Assembly: GCA_030710605.1 (NCBI GenBank)
Contig: CP092876.1
Location: forward strand, 90,070,906 to 90,134,905
From: Cordylochernes scorpioides
Lineage: Eukaryota > Arthropoda > Arachnida > Pseudoscorpiones > Chernetidae
Direction: 5' to 3'
Length of the DNA: 64,000 bases
In this document: positions 20,642-31,027 of the stretch, in pieces
How the letters are laid out: every line of letters begins with the position of its first letter
How positions within the stretch are numbered: position 1 is the stretch's first letter
Made by a program: the position numbers and the translations under genes
The notes under the pieces: generated by a model
Seen by the model: only the letters and a program-made list of their open reading frames with translations
What the model was told of the DNA's origin: nothing
Databases searched by the model: none

Positions 20642-20888
20642 TGTTGGAGAGTAACTACGCACATCAGCCGTTGCCTAGCAACGCCACCTTCCTACCAGAC
20701 ATCACGTGACAGACATCACGTGACCTGGCGCCACCCCCGACCTATTGTACTTGTAGTGTTTTAGTTTAACTTTGGTTGTCTGCCCCTACGTTTGCTTTTG
20801 TTTTGCCTCTTTTGTTTTCTGTCATCTTAATTTAATGTTTTGTTAATTAAACAATAATCTCTGAGATCCAGCCTCTGATTCTCTTACA
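20642..20888. mobile_element. solo LTR with X-box and E-box motifs
   Basis: 247 bp beginning TGTTGGAGAG and ending CTCTTACA, with a perfect 5-bp target duplication ACCTA on both sides (20637-20641, 20889-20893). No second LTR or coding sequence, so it is a solo LTR. It contains GTTGCCTAGCAAC, an ideal palindromic X-box (RFX-type site), and two copies of ATCACGTGAC (E-box). It sits 69 bases after the AATAAA of the peptide gene. LTR orientation is not certain. Confidence 0.7.
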
Positions 20889-21178
20889 ACCTAATAATAT
20901 TGTAACAAAGTATTTATTGATTTTATTATTTTTATTAACAGATTGGTCATTTTTATGTTTATATTTTGCTACTCTGTAAATTTCCCTCGTGGCTTATCTT
21001 TTGTTTACCATTCATAGTTTGTTCTTAAACAATACTTAAAGTTATACCGCATAAGTTTATTTTCTGTGAAAAATCAATATTTATTTAAAAGAGAAATATT
21101 TACTATTTCAAACTCTTTTGAATGAAGTATGAGAGGGTGAAAATATAAAGAGTAATGGCGAACGGAAAAATAAAAGTG

Positions 21179-21251
21179 TCCAGGGGCGGGAATCGAACCC
21201 ACAACCTTCTGCTTACCGGGCAGGTGCCATGTCCACTAGGCTACCCTGGAC
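21179..21251 (-). tRNA. tRNA-like head of SINE (Thr-like)
   Basis: 73 nt with pairing acceptor arms (GTCCAGG/CCCTGGA with one G-C shift), A box TAGCCTAGTGG and a perfect B box GGTTCGATTCC. The U33 position is C, so it is probably a SINE promoter and not a tRNA gene. Confidence 0.45.
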
Positions 21252-21474
21252 GTATCTTTCCGTTCGTAAATAATATTTAAAGTAACTTATAATACATTAT
21301 AAGGACTGCGGCGTGTGATTATAAACAATACTTAAAGTTATACCGCATAAGTTTCTTTTCTGTGAAAAATCAATATTTATTTAAAAGAGAAATATTTACT
21401 ATTTCAAACTTTTTTGAATGAAGTATGAGAGGGTGAAAATATGAAGAGTAATGGCGAACGGAAAAATAAAAGTG

Positions 21475-21547
21475 TCCAGGGGCGGGAATCGAACCCACAA
21501 CCTTCTGCTTACCGGGCAGGTGTCATGTCCACTAGGCTACCCTGGAC
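21475..21547 (-). tRNA. tRNA-like head of SINE, second copy
   Basis: Same as 21179-21251 with one change in the anticodon stem (GACACCTG for GGCACCTG). Confidence 0.45.
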
Positions 21548-21810
21548 GTATCTTTCCGTTCGTAAATAATATTTAAAGTAACTTATAATACATTATAAGG
21601 ACTGCGGCGTGTGATTATAAACAATACTTAAAGTTATACCGCATAAGTTTCTTCTCTGTGAAAAATCAATATTTATTTAAAAGAGAAATATTTACTATTT
21701 CAAACTTTTTTGAATAAAGTATGAGAGGGTGAAAATATGAAGAGTAATGGCGAACGGAAAAATAAAAGTGTCCAGGGGCGGGAATCGAACCCACAACCTT
21801 CTGCTTACCG

Positions 21811-22000
21811 AATTACTCTTCATATTTTTCACCCTTCCATACGTCATCCATTCATATATAGACCATCACTCTTCATATTCAACCTTTCCCTACGTCATCT
21901 AAAAGTTAGAAATATTAAATATTTCTCTTTGAAATTAAAAATTGATTTTTCACAAATAAAAGAAACTTATGCGGTTAAACTGTTTGTATAGCTTTATAAA
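21811..22000 (+). repeat. inverted, decayed SINE body
   Basis: From AATTACTCTTCATATT onward the sequence is the reverse complement of the SINE body to its left, with extra repeats of CTTCATATTCAACC. It makes an inverted junction at 21810. Confidence 0.6.
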
Positions 22001-22008
22001 TATAATAT

Positions 22009-22249
22009 TGCCGCGGAGATAAATAAAGCAAGGGCAAATTTGGGGATAATTAATTTATTATAAGGGGTATTTATAGGGAGAGAGAGTACAACTTACCTCA
22101 AGTTAAAGATAATCCTAATGAACAGCGTCAGCCCGCCGACCAGATTTCGAGAACCCCTCACACCCGCGGCCCCCACCCCCGGAGTCCCGGGATGATTGAC
22201 AGGCGTCCCATGGGGCCTCTCGTGGTTGGAGCCGTTGAGCCGCTTGACA
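22009..22249 (-). repeat. gypsy-2 3' LTR
   Basis: 241 bp. A purine-rich tract (AAAGAGGGAGTAA on the minus strand) abuts it. Confidence 0.85.
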
Positions 22250-22442
22250 TTACTCCCTCTTTAGAGAAAACAGCGACCCGCTGATTAGCTTGTCTCAGCC
22301 CTTGTTCTGGAAAGAAATCTATCACGGCTGGTGTTCCCTAGCAGAATAGAATGTTGTTCTTCAGGGTCCAGGTAGGGCTTCATCCGAATGACATGGACGA
22401 TATCCTTGGCTTTCCGTGATCGGGGAGAGGGGTCCACGGGCT

Positions 22443-23145
22443 CTACTTCATACGTACTTCTGAAAGCTTCTTAGTCAGCTTGTAGGGACCGAAGTATCTC
22501 TTCAGTAGCTTTTCTGATAGTCCTACTTTTCGGATGGAAGTAAAAACCCACACAAGATCATCCTTCTGGTAATAGACTGGAGTATGTTTCTGGTCGTAAA
22601 GTCTACGGTCTTTCGCCTGTGATTGTAGAAGGCGTGATCGGGAGAGTTGACGCGCTTCCTCAGCTCTGGTCACAAATTCTCCAACGTAGTCGTCAGATAT
22701 CTCATCTGGTAGGTAAGGTAGTACGGCATCGATATAGGTCTCGGCCTCGCGGGCGTAGACAAGAAAGAACGGGGTGTAGCCGGTCGCCTCCTGATTAGCA
22801 GTGTTGTAAGCAAAAGTTACATAGGGTAAAACTTGGTCCCAGTCCTTCTGCTCAACACCTGTGTACATGGACAACATGTCTCCCAGAGTTTTGTTGAACC
22901 TTTCAGTCAGGCCGTTGGTCTGGGGATGGTAGGCCGTTGTAAATCTGTGCACGATTCCGCACAGAGCATTGATCTCTTTTATTACTTGAGAAATGAAATT
23001 TCTTCCGCGATCTCTCTGTTATCATTTCTCTAGGAGCTCCATGCTTCAAGATGACGTCTTCAACCAGGAACTTAGCTGTTTCGATTGCTCCTCCGTCTGG
23101 GATCGCTTTCGTTATGGCATACCTTGTCATATAATCGGTGCACAC
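22443..23145 (-). pseudogene. gypsy-2 integrase, two frames
   Basis: The upstream piece (22903-23145) has CTDYMTRYAITKAIPDGG and HGAPREMIT, where the catalytic TDRG is damaged. The downstream piece (22443-22952) has HPQTNGLTERFNKTL with the catalytic Glu, and a GPY/F-type end (KRYFGPYKLTKKL). A small deletion shifts the frame near 22990. Confidence 0.75.
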
Positions 23146-23424
23146 AATGATCCAACGGGTTCCATCTTTAGAAACTGGAAATCTTCCAAGGAGATCAACC
23201 CCGACTTTATAGAATGGCTTTTCTACGGGCGGTATGGATACAAGTTGTCCAGCCGGACGTCGAGGTAATTTCTTCCTTCGTTGACACTCCCGACAATGGC
23301 TTACATATTGGCGAACAGTTCTATAAAGGCCAGGTCAATAGAATCGTTTCTTCACTTTGTCATACGTTCGGGCGAAACCCAAATGCCCAGCTGTAGGAGC
23401 ATCATGTAAATCTGCCATAACTTC

Positions 23425-23763
23425 CTATCTTAAGTGCTTAGGAATCATCATAAGCCTGGGTCTTCCAGTTGTGCTATAGTTTTTCGTGTATAAGATGCCG
23501 TCGATAATGCTGAATTCCTTTCTGGTGTAGCTCGGGTTTAAATTATCGATTATTTTAGCTAAATCCGGGTCTTTAGTCTGCTCTATATCGACGTTGGTTA
23601 GTGACATCACAGCACTTGGTTGATCATTCTCAAGAGGGCTCCTTGACAGACAATCTGCATTCTTATGTTTGCGTCCGCTCTTGTAGATAACGGTCACGTC
23701 AAATTCTTGCAACTTCAGCGCCCATCTTGCCAAACGGCCAGAAGGATGTTTCTGTCCTACCAA
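23425..23763 (-). pseudogene. gypsy-2 RNase H end and linker
   Basis: GRLARWALKLQEFDVTVIYKSG and HKNADCLSRSPLE are the end of the RNase H domain; the active-site part is missing. Then comes the linker to integrase. Confidence 0.7.
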
Positions 23764-24199
23764 CCAACATAGGAAACTCGAAGGTAGGTGCGTAAACTAC
23801 GATGTCGTCCAGGTAGCAAAGGCACATATTCCATTTAAGACTGCCCAGAACACTATCTATCGTCCTTTCAAACGCAGCTGGAGCGTTGCATAGACCAAAA
23901 GGCATTACTTGGAATTCATACAGCCCATCTGGAGTGATGAAAGCAGTTTTCTCCCTGTCTTTTTCGTCCACTTCAATCTGCCAATACCCGGACCTAAGAT
24001 CCATCGTGGAGAAGTAACTAGAGCTGGCTAAACTGTCCAAGGCATCGTCAATGCGTGGCAGCGGGTAAACATCTTTTTTTATCTTATTTAATCGACGGTA
24101 ATCTACGCAGAATCTCCAGGTCGCATCTTTCTTTCGAACTAGAATAACTGGGGATGACCAAGGACTTTCAAAGGGCTTCACGATGTGATTTTCAATCAT
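23699..24199 (-). pseudogene. gypsy-2 reverse transcriptase, C-terminally deleted
   Basis: WRFCVDYRRLNK, DLRSGYWQIEV, MPFGLCNAPAAFE and the active-site YLDDIVVY are all intact. After YAPTFE the sequence jumps to the RNase H end in another frame, so thumb and most of RNase H are lost. Confidence 0.8.
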
Positions 24200-24212
24200 C
24201 TTGAATTAGTCG

Positions 24213-24856
24213 TCATTCACTTGGAGCTACTCTATAGGGCCGCTGTTTGATAGGAGAGTGGTCTCCTGTGTTTATATTGTGCTTCACAGTACTGGTGGGC
24301 TTAATAGGAGTACTCCCAAAGTCAAATATGTCAATAAACTCGTCAAGGCATGAAACAAGCTGTAACCTTTGAATTTCAGACAGCCCTGGATCTAGAGTAA
24401 GGTTTATCTTCTGTGACCATTCACGTGACTTTAGCTGCGTTTCTTGTAACTTATCGCTGGATTCAATAAGACTGCGGATATTTCCATTCTCATAACTTTC
24501 CATGGTGCACATATTCATTCCTGATGGAATCAGTTGCGGCCAAGACGCTCCATTCGCCACCCAAATGCTACCTCGGCCGTGTCGAAATGTAACTTCGATA
24601 CTCTCTCGTACTCCTTCAACCACTGTCCAGGGTTTATATTTCCATCTCCAGAAAAGGTAGAAGGATCTCGTTGGCGCTGACAAGGGAGGTAGGATCCGGT
24701 AACAGTAGGTCTGTGGTCGTCTTCCATTTTTATTAGTTGTGGCAAAGGTTGAAGAATTGGTTCACATCCCTGTAGACATCGACTTCTTCGAAGTTCCGTC
24801 ACGCTACCTAGCGTCTCCGCCGAAATATGTCGCGAAGATAAATAAAGCAAGGGCAA
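24213..24856 (-). pseudogene. gypsy-2 gag and protease-tail remnants
   Basis: The frame at 24530-24856 begins inside the LTR, passes MEDDHRPTVTGS and ends in a Gag segment (DPSTFSGDGNINPGQWLKEY) truncated by a deletion. The overlapping frame 24213-24683 gives the segment between protease and RT (WPQLIPSGMNMC, STVKHNINTGDHSPIKQRP). The protease active site is deleted. Confidence 0.7.
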
Positions 24857-25068
24857 ATTTGGGGATAATTAATTTGTTATAAGGGGTATTTATAGGGAGA
24901 GAGAGAGTACAACTTACCCCAAGTTAAAGATAATCCTCAGGAGCGACGTCAGCCCCCCCGCCGACCAGATTCCGAGAACCCCTCACACCCGCGGCCCCCG
25001 GAGTCCAGGGATGATTAACAGGCGTCCCATGGGGCCTCTCGTGGTTGGAGCCGCTGAGCCGCTTGACA
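24828..25068 (-). repeat. gypsy-2 5' LTR
   Basis: 241 bp, same ends as 22009-22249 with scattered substitutions. Confidence 0.85.
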
Positions 25069-25129
25069 ATATAATTGAGAAATTTAATCCAAACAGTTAT
25101 TCGTGTGCCAGACAATAGGTGTGATGAAA

Positions 25130-25562
25130 CTATCTTTTAAAATTACAAAATATTTTCTCACAATGAGTTTCTTTTTATTTTAAATTTCAAGCTTTTGGAT
25201 CTTCATAATCCATCCTTATTTGGAATAATTGATATGAAAACCGCTGAAGTTTGTGCTTGGAATTAGCTTGTAGTGGGAATATATTAAAAATTAAAGTTAT
25301 ATTAAAAACAGTGATTAACTTTATTTAAGATAAATCTCAAAGGAGCATTATTTCTATTGCTTGATTAGAATCGAGAATAAAATGTGTATAATCTATACGA
25401 ATTACTGCCATGGGCCTCAACGCATAAAAAATGCACAGGGAACTGTTCAAATTTCCGGATTTGGAACAAGAAGTGACCATAACGTCACACAAATGATCAG
25501 AAAGCTTGCAATTTAAAATAAAAAGAAACTCATTGTGAGAAAATATTTTGTAATTTTAAGTC
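25130..25562. repeat. inverted-repeat element
   Basis: TTTTAAAATTACAAAATATTTTC... at 25133-25195 returns as reverse complement at 25499-25562 (...ATTTTGTAATTTTAAG). The arms are about 62 bases with about 300 bases between. Confidence 0.65.
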
Positions 25563-26099
25563 TTTCACAATTTTATCATGAATAAACTATCTTTATCAAC
25601 CGAAAAAAAAACAACTTATACTTATTTTTATATTCAGCCTCATTCAACAAAAGAACACAAAGGAGTAAGCTTGAAAATTACCAATCAAATCAAGAGACTC
25701 TGATTCGGATCCATAACAAAATAAACAAAAACAAGATCAATTTTTTAAGCCACATAGAGGATTATTGTATCTCAATTCAACAAAATAAAGAACATTCTTT
25801 TCTCAATTTGCAAAAAAAAAAAATTGGGGGTCTGACTATGGGAAAATAAGGGCAATTTATAAATCGCCCATACAATCAAAAGCCACTTATGTTTGAGAAA
25901 TATGCTATCTATATATTTCTATACGCTCTTTACAGAAACATCATTCATTGCAACATAATATTCTTATCTAAGTGGTACATGGAACCATATCATAAGAATG
26001 TTCACCCCTCATTTCTCATACACCTTTCATAAAAGACTATCTCAAATATAAATCGTTAAAATATGAACTGAAAAAAACGAAATTTACCAAAAGAAATAT

Positions 26100-26480
26100 T
26101 TACAACAATGATTGGCGAAGAAAAAGCTACTTTTATAAATCATGTGTATTGATCCATTTATGAAACGCTAATTATACAATTCACACTATATATTTTTCAA
26201 CACGGCATTCCTATACAGTTCCATCCAAATTTTATACCCATTCAATTGTCACATCACACGGAAAATCCAACACTACCTATATAAAAGAGGTTTATCAGAA
26301 ACATAAAATTGTTCCTGCAGAGAAACTGAACAAACTGCTCATCTATGACTGTCCGAGCTTTGAAGAAGTGAGACATCGATTGTTTCCAGATCTAAATTAT
26401 TTATATCTCTTACAACACACACAACCACTTTGTTTATATAAATTTTATGAACTCTCTCGATTAATACATAAAAATTTATA
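26100..26480 (+). pseudogene. decayed LINE C-terminal segment
   Basis: Frame-broken + strand coding traces: NNDWRRKSYFYKSCVL, then a frame reading LLIYDCPSFEEVRHRLFPDL and YKFYELSRLIHKNL, which resembles the end of LINE reverse transcriptase proteins (H/Y-x-CP-x-F/Y...R..LF). Confidence 0.4.
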
Positions 26481-26638
26481 AATATTTTTTAATCCTAAGT
26501 GTCAATTGTTTTTTTTTTTTCTGTAATAGGCGAAAATATTTCAATATGGCGTCTGTTGATTAAAATATATAAATATTTTTTTATCTGAAAATCAACAGAG
26601 GTAAATTCTCAGGAAAAGAGCAGGGATGGCGCGCTTGT

Positions 26639-26968
26639 TTATGGTCGTAACTCTGAAGTGCATTTGGGCTGAGTAGTGATTCTAACGCCTGAGAGCATCT
26701 TTTTCAGGGTGTTTCTTGTATTCCCTGTAAGAGACACGAGCGCCGTGGCCAAGGTGTTGAAGGTCTCTGTTGGTGTATTGTTTTGAGCATCAAGCCATTG
26801 TTGTCCAAGGCTTGGAGAAGTTTTTCTTTTAAGCCCCAACTGCTGAGTGCTGGTGATGGCCAAAGATGTTCTTTCATTTTTAATGAGAACATCTATCTGT
26901 TTATCAGCCAATGTGCACCGAACCATGACATCATCTATCTGGCCACATTTGAACAGTTTCCTTTGCAT
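26639..26968 (-). CDS. hypothetical small frame, doubtful
   Basis: 109 codons starting MQRKLFKCGQIDDVMVR. No motif recognised, no promoter or splice context, inside a repeat region. Probably spurious, or a transposon remnant such as a BESS/MADF-type tail. Confidence 0.15.
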   Translation of the reverse strand: MQRKLFKCGQIDDVMVRCTLADKQIDVLIKNERTSLAITSTQQLGLKRKTSPSLGQQWLDAQNNTPTETFNTLATALVSLTGNTRNTLKKMLSGVRITTQPKCTSELRP

Positions 26969-27175
26969 TTTTATGTGTTGAGGTCAGTGGCAGCAATTTG
27001 TATAGATTATAAACATTTTTATATTTCCGATTTTAATCAAGCAAAAGAAATAATGCTTCTTTGAGATTTCTCTTAAATAAAGTTAATCACTGATTTTTAA
27101 TTTAACTTTAATTTTTTCTATATTCCCACTACAAGCTAATCCAAGCTTAAACTTCAGCGGTTTTCATATCTATTA

Positions 27176-27632
27176 TTTAAAATTATTTTTAAAGTTAATC
27201 AAAGCAGCATTGTGAGTTATCTTGAGGATAGAGGTTGCCTGGCCGGCATCTTTGTTCTTGAAATAAGGACAAAAGATTTTTATCAGAACGTCGAAAAAAT
27301 AAAACTCTACTGACATAAGTGTCTCTTATTTCAAAAACAGGTCATTTAAGTTAGTAATTTAGTTTAAATATTCTCTAATTGGTTTAATCAATCGCTTGTA
27401 TGAGGAGCTAATGTTTTAGTTATTATAATATCATTCAAATTTGAATATATTTATTTTAGTTCTCAATGGCTATATTGGTTATTTGGAATGAATTGAATCC
27501 TGAATATTAATAGAGTGAAATGATGACTTGTATGAGGTTTTAACAGAACCTCTGAAAATTATTAAAATTATAGCAGTTATGAAAATGGCTGATGGTTAAG
27601 CTGGGTAGCTTATTGTAGCAGGAATATAGTGA
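27176..27632. other. AT-rich DNA without a recognised gene
   Basis: No reading frame, tRNA or element end stands out. Confidence 0.5.
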
Positions 27633-27637
27633 AAAAT

Positions 27638-27841
27638 TGTTGACTTTGCTTAGAATTATTAATGAAACTGATTCCAATAATTATTAATTAAACATTATAT
27701 TTATTGATTTACAAGAGAGAACAAAATATAAAAGGGAAACTAATATTGAAACAAAGGAACTTTTTTTTGTTTTGGTTAGCGCCTATTTACCTGTGAGCTT
27801 ACACACACTCTGTGGAACAATTAATTAATATATATACAACA
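27638..27841 (-). repeat. copia 3' LTR
   Basis: 204 bp, TG...CA. Confidence 0.85.
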
Positions 27842-27966
27842 CACGCTCCCCTGTGTGTAAGCCCTAACCAGCAAGTCCAAGGCTATCTGCACATTTCCGT
27901 AGTTTGTCCTTATAGTCCACACCATATCTTTGATTGCATCCAACAACAACCGATATGGCCTTTTTT

Positions 27967-29217
27967 TTATATGTCGTCATTTAATATTTTCTTTGTACTG
28001 TAGACCCATTTACTACTAATGACTTCCATGCCATTTTCCCTTGGTACTAGTGTCCATACTTTATGTTTCTCTAGCTCACTGAGCTCTTCTTCCATTGCTT
28101 TGTGCCATTCATTTCTTTCTCCACTATCTATTGCTTCTTTAAAGTTCTCCGGGATATAATGATCTATTTCCATAATTAAGTTTGCATCATTCCTCTCCTT
28201 TATTCTTTGTGAGCGTCGAACTCCTTCTCCAATCAATTTTCTTTCTTGTTCTTCAAGTCTTGCTTTGTGCCGTTCTTCTAAGATGCTCTTTGTTTCTCCT
28301 TTCTTTCTTCCTCCTTTTTCGCATCTTTCCTCTATTGGTTCAGTTTGTGTTGAGTCATTTTCAGTGTCACCACCTGGTTTTACTGAAGTATTCTCCTGAG
28401 ACTTCATTTCACTCTCTGTGACAGGATTGTCTTCTTTCAAGATAAGAAAGTCTTCAGCTATTTCTTCACAATTTACTTTATAGGTCAAATTATCACAATT
28501 AATATCTTCCTGAATATCATTTGCATAATCAATTCCTCTCTTATCTACACTAAATTTTACTGATCTGACTTCATGGATTCTCTTTGTCATTATATCATAT
28601 ATTCTGCAGGCTTTTCTTTTAATGGAATAACCAATAAATATTCCCTTTCTACCCTTTGGTGAAAACTTGTTTCTTCTTGGTTTGCTCTCAAGCCAATGTG
28701 TCAAACATCCAAATATTCGAATGTGTTTGACCGATGGTTTCCTGCCATTCCATCTCTGCAAGGGTGTATGGTGCTTGATAGACCTGTGGGGTGTACAATT
28801 CTTAATGTATGCAGCTGTAGCAATTGCCTCTGCCCAAAACTTCATGGGTAATTTTGAGTCAATTAGTAAGGTTCTTGCTGTATCTATAAGAGTCCTATTC
28901 ACTCTCTCTGCGACTCCATTACTTTGTGGTGAGTATGTTGTGGTAAATTGGTGATGGATCCCACTTCTCTTGAAAAGTCTTTCAAATCTAGAGTTACAAA
29001 ATTCAGTTCCATTGTCGGTTCTTACATCTTTTATTCTAAGACTTAATTCGTTTTCGGCTCTTGCTTTAAATTCTTCAAATCTCTCAAAGGTCTCATCTTT
29101 TGACCTCAGGAAATATACAAAGATTCTTCTACTGTAATCATCTACTATAACAAGAAAATAATTAGATCCTCCTAAAGATTGACATGGCATTGGTCCACAT
29201 AAATCCATATGAATCAA
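27967..29217 (-). pseudogene. copia integrase and truncated RT
   Basis: 416 codons. Integrase core: IHMDLCGP, RTDNGTEFCNS and SPQSNGVAERVNRTL give the DDE triad. C-terminal linker, then WHKAMEEELSELEKHKVW and ISSKWVYSTKK, the start of copia RT, where it stops. The YVDD motif and RNase H are absent before the LTR. Confidence 0.82.
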
Positions 29218-29226
29218 CTGCAGGGG

Positions 29227-29913
29227 CTAAACTGTATAATTATCTGTAATATTATATGGCTTCTGCACCAGTTTTCCCATTATGCATGCTTCGCACTCTG
29301 GTAACTTTTCAAATTTTAGATCCAATCCTCTTACAATATGTCCTTGATTCATTTTTTTCATGTATTCTTCATTTATATGGTTTAATCTTTTATGCCATAA
29401 ACTTATATTGCTATTTTTATTTGATAAATGTGTATTTATAACCATGACATTTTCATTTTTTGCTATTGGTACATTTCTTAGCTTTGTTTCCATCATAAAC
29501 ATTCTATCTTTAATATATGCTTCAGCAACTAAATCATTCCCTTCATTATAAATTTTTGCTCCATTCTTATTGAAAATAACTGAATTTCCTTTGTTGACTA
29601 ATTCGTAAACTGACAAGATATTATTCCTTAAATTTGGTACTTGTAAGATATCTTTGATGCGAATATTTTCTTGGCCTTCACTTGTGCATGTAGTAAGTCT
29701 CATATCTCCTTTGGCTGTGGCTTGGATAGTTTTTCCCTTCTCAGCTAGGTTGATTTCACTTTCATAATCTACCACATTTTCCATCAAAGTTAGGTTTGGG
29801 GTTAAATGTGCGGTGCATCCTGAATCTATATACCATATTTGCCTATCATTTCTCCCATCTGGTGAATCTTCAAATTCTTTTACATGTTTTAAATGCTTGC
29901 TCAATAAATCCAC
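29227..29913 (-). pseudogene. copia protease and pre-integrase domain
   Basis: WYIDSGCTAHLTPN carries the aspartic protease D-S-G. LWHKRLNHINEEYMKKM and CEACIMGK form the HHCC zinc domain. It ends at a single TAG; the integrase frame continues in register (PLQLIHMDL). Confidence 0.82.
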
Positions 29914-30490
29914 TTTTCATAGTACCCATTAGGTTATTTGAATGTTCCCTACTGTATTTGTGATTTCTATAATCAGGAGTCCATTTCTTTTGATATCCTT
30001 GTTTCTGTTTATCTCGAAACCAGCAATCATTAGCTAGATGTCCCTTTTTATTACAAACAAAACATATTTTTGGCTGAAATTGTTTAACTTTTCTATTTTT
30101 AATTCTGTATGCTTGTTCATACCCATTCTCAACTGATTGATTTAATCTCATATTTATTCTTGACTCCTCTTCTCTCAGAGTTTGTTGAATCTCTTCAATT
30201 GTTGCCTCTCTCTTAGATCGTAAGACAATAGCAATATTTTCATGCCTTGGATGTATGCCTCTGACAATATGAAATGAAAGTTCTCTTGAGGGAAATTGAT
30301 GCCTTAATGATGAACTTCCAGCAGCAATATTTTTTGCCCTTGTTATATATTCATCTACAGTTTCATTTTTTATCTTTCATTCTAATGTTCTTTAATTCTA
30401 AGCCTATATCAATAATTTTATCTTCCAAATTGCCTGTGTATGTTTTTCTCAGTGAGTCTCATACTTTCTTAGCATTTGTTTCTCCTATGA
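29870..30490 (-). pseudogene. copia Gag, C-terminal part
   Basis: CFVCNKKGHLANDCW is the CCHC zinc knuckle (29870-30151). Upstream, in broken frames to about 30490, are VWDSLRKTYTGNLEDKI-type capsid traces, SYCQRHTSK and EERG-type helices. Several indels. Confidence 0.7.
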
Positions 30491-30738
30491 ACATTCCAGC
30501 TTATTCATTAGTCAATGTGTTGGGGCACGTTTTTGTAACCATACCCCAACAGAAGGCGTATGTATAATCAAATCAAATGGATACATGGCTTCCCTCCCAC
30601 ATAGACTTACAGACCACCTTTTTGCCGAGAAACCTAGACAATTGATGACACCAGACTTCCATGCCGAAAGCTGATGCCTGGTGAAGAAGACACCAGTGAC
30701 ATCCAGAGACATCCGCGCTGGAAGCTGTTGTTCCATAT
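30491..30738. other. insertion of unknown type in copia gag
   Basis: Contains a short inverted repeat TGTTGGGG...CCCCAACA at 30519-30552. No coding sequence recognised. Together with 35876-37493 it was one insertion before gypsy-3 landed in it. Confidence 0.4.
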
Positions 30739-30982
30739 TGTAGCGTAGAAATCAAGCCTTGAAATATCCTAAGATGTAAAAGTATTTATTGATGACGTCA
30801 CGGCGACCAGTCGGCAATTATTAACAAGTCAGCAAAAAAACTATTTACAGCTAGAGAATCTTGAGCAAGCAAACAAAGAGATATTTTGATAATTATTTTA
30901 CATAAAAGATTAATATATATTTATATAATCTGTTGAATAGTTTCATTGAATAATTTAATTAATAAATTATTTCTTCGTCACA
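30739..30982 (-). repeat. gypsy-3 3' LTR
   Basis: 244 bp, identical to 35628-35871. Confidence 0.9.
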
Positions 30983-31027
30983 TAGCCTCCTCCTATAAAG
31001 AGCATCGACCCGATGCTCGAAGGAGAC

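Larger units (their letters stand above)
21025..21810 (-). repeat. tandem tRNA-derived SINE, period 296 bp
   Basis: Three copies start at about 21027, 21323 and 21619; the third is cut at 21810. Each carries on the minus strand a tRNA-like head (GTCCAGGGTAGCCTAGTGG...GGTTCGATTCCCGCCCCTGGA) whose loop reads CCGGTAA, closest to a Thr(GGT) type with a C at position 33. Related partial copies lie at about 49570-49760 and 52400-52620. Confidence 0.75.
22009..25068 (-). mobile_element. Ty3/gypsy element 2, internally deleted
   Basis: Two 241-bp LTRs (22009-22249 and 24828-25068, TG...GCCGCTTGACA) with target duplication ATAT at 22005-22008 and 25069-25072. The interior on the minus strand holds a shortened gag, a protease-region tail, most of RT, the end of RNase H, and integrase pieces. 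It is related to element 3 at 30739-35871. The LTRs differ at several places, so it is older. Confidence 0.88.
25225..27175. repeat. larger inverted repeat around LINE-like remnant
   Basis: 25228-25335 (GATATGAAAACCGCTGAAG..., TAGCTTGTAGTGGGAATAT) recurs inverted at 27055-27170. The enclosed DNA includes a decayed LINE end. It may be an old non-autonomous DNA transposon; no transposase is seen. Confidence 0.5.

Noticed and set aside
21737..21991. 84-codon frame across the SINE
   Set aside because: It is the tRNA-like head and SINE body read in one frame; similar text appears at every SINE copy.
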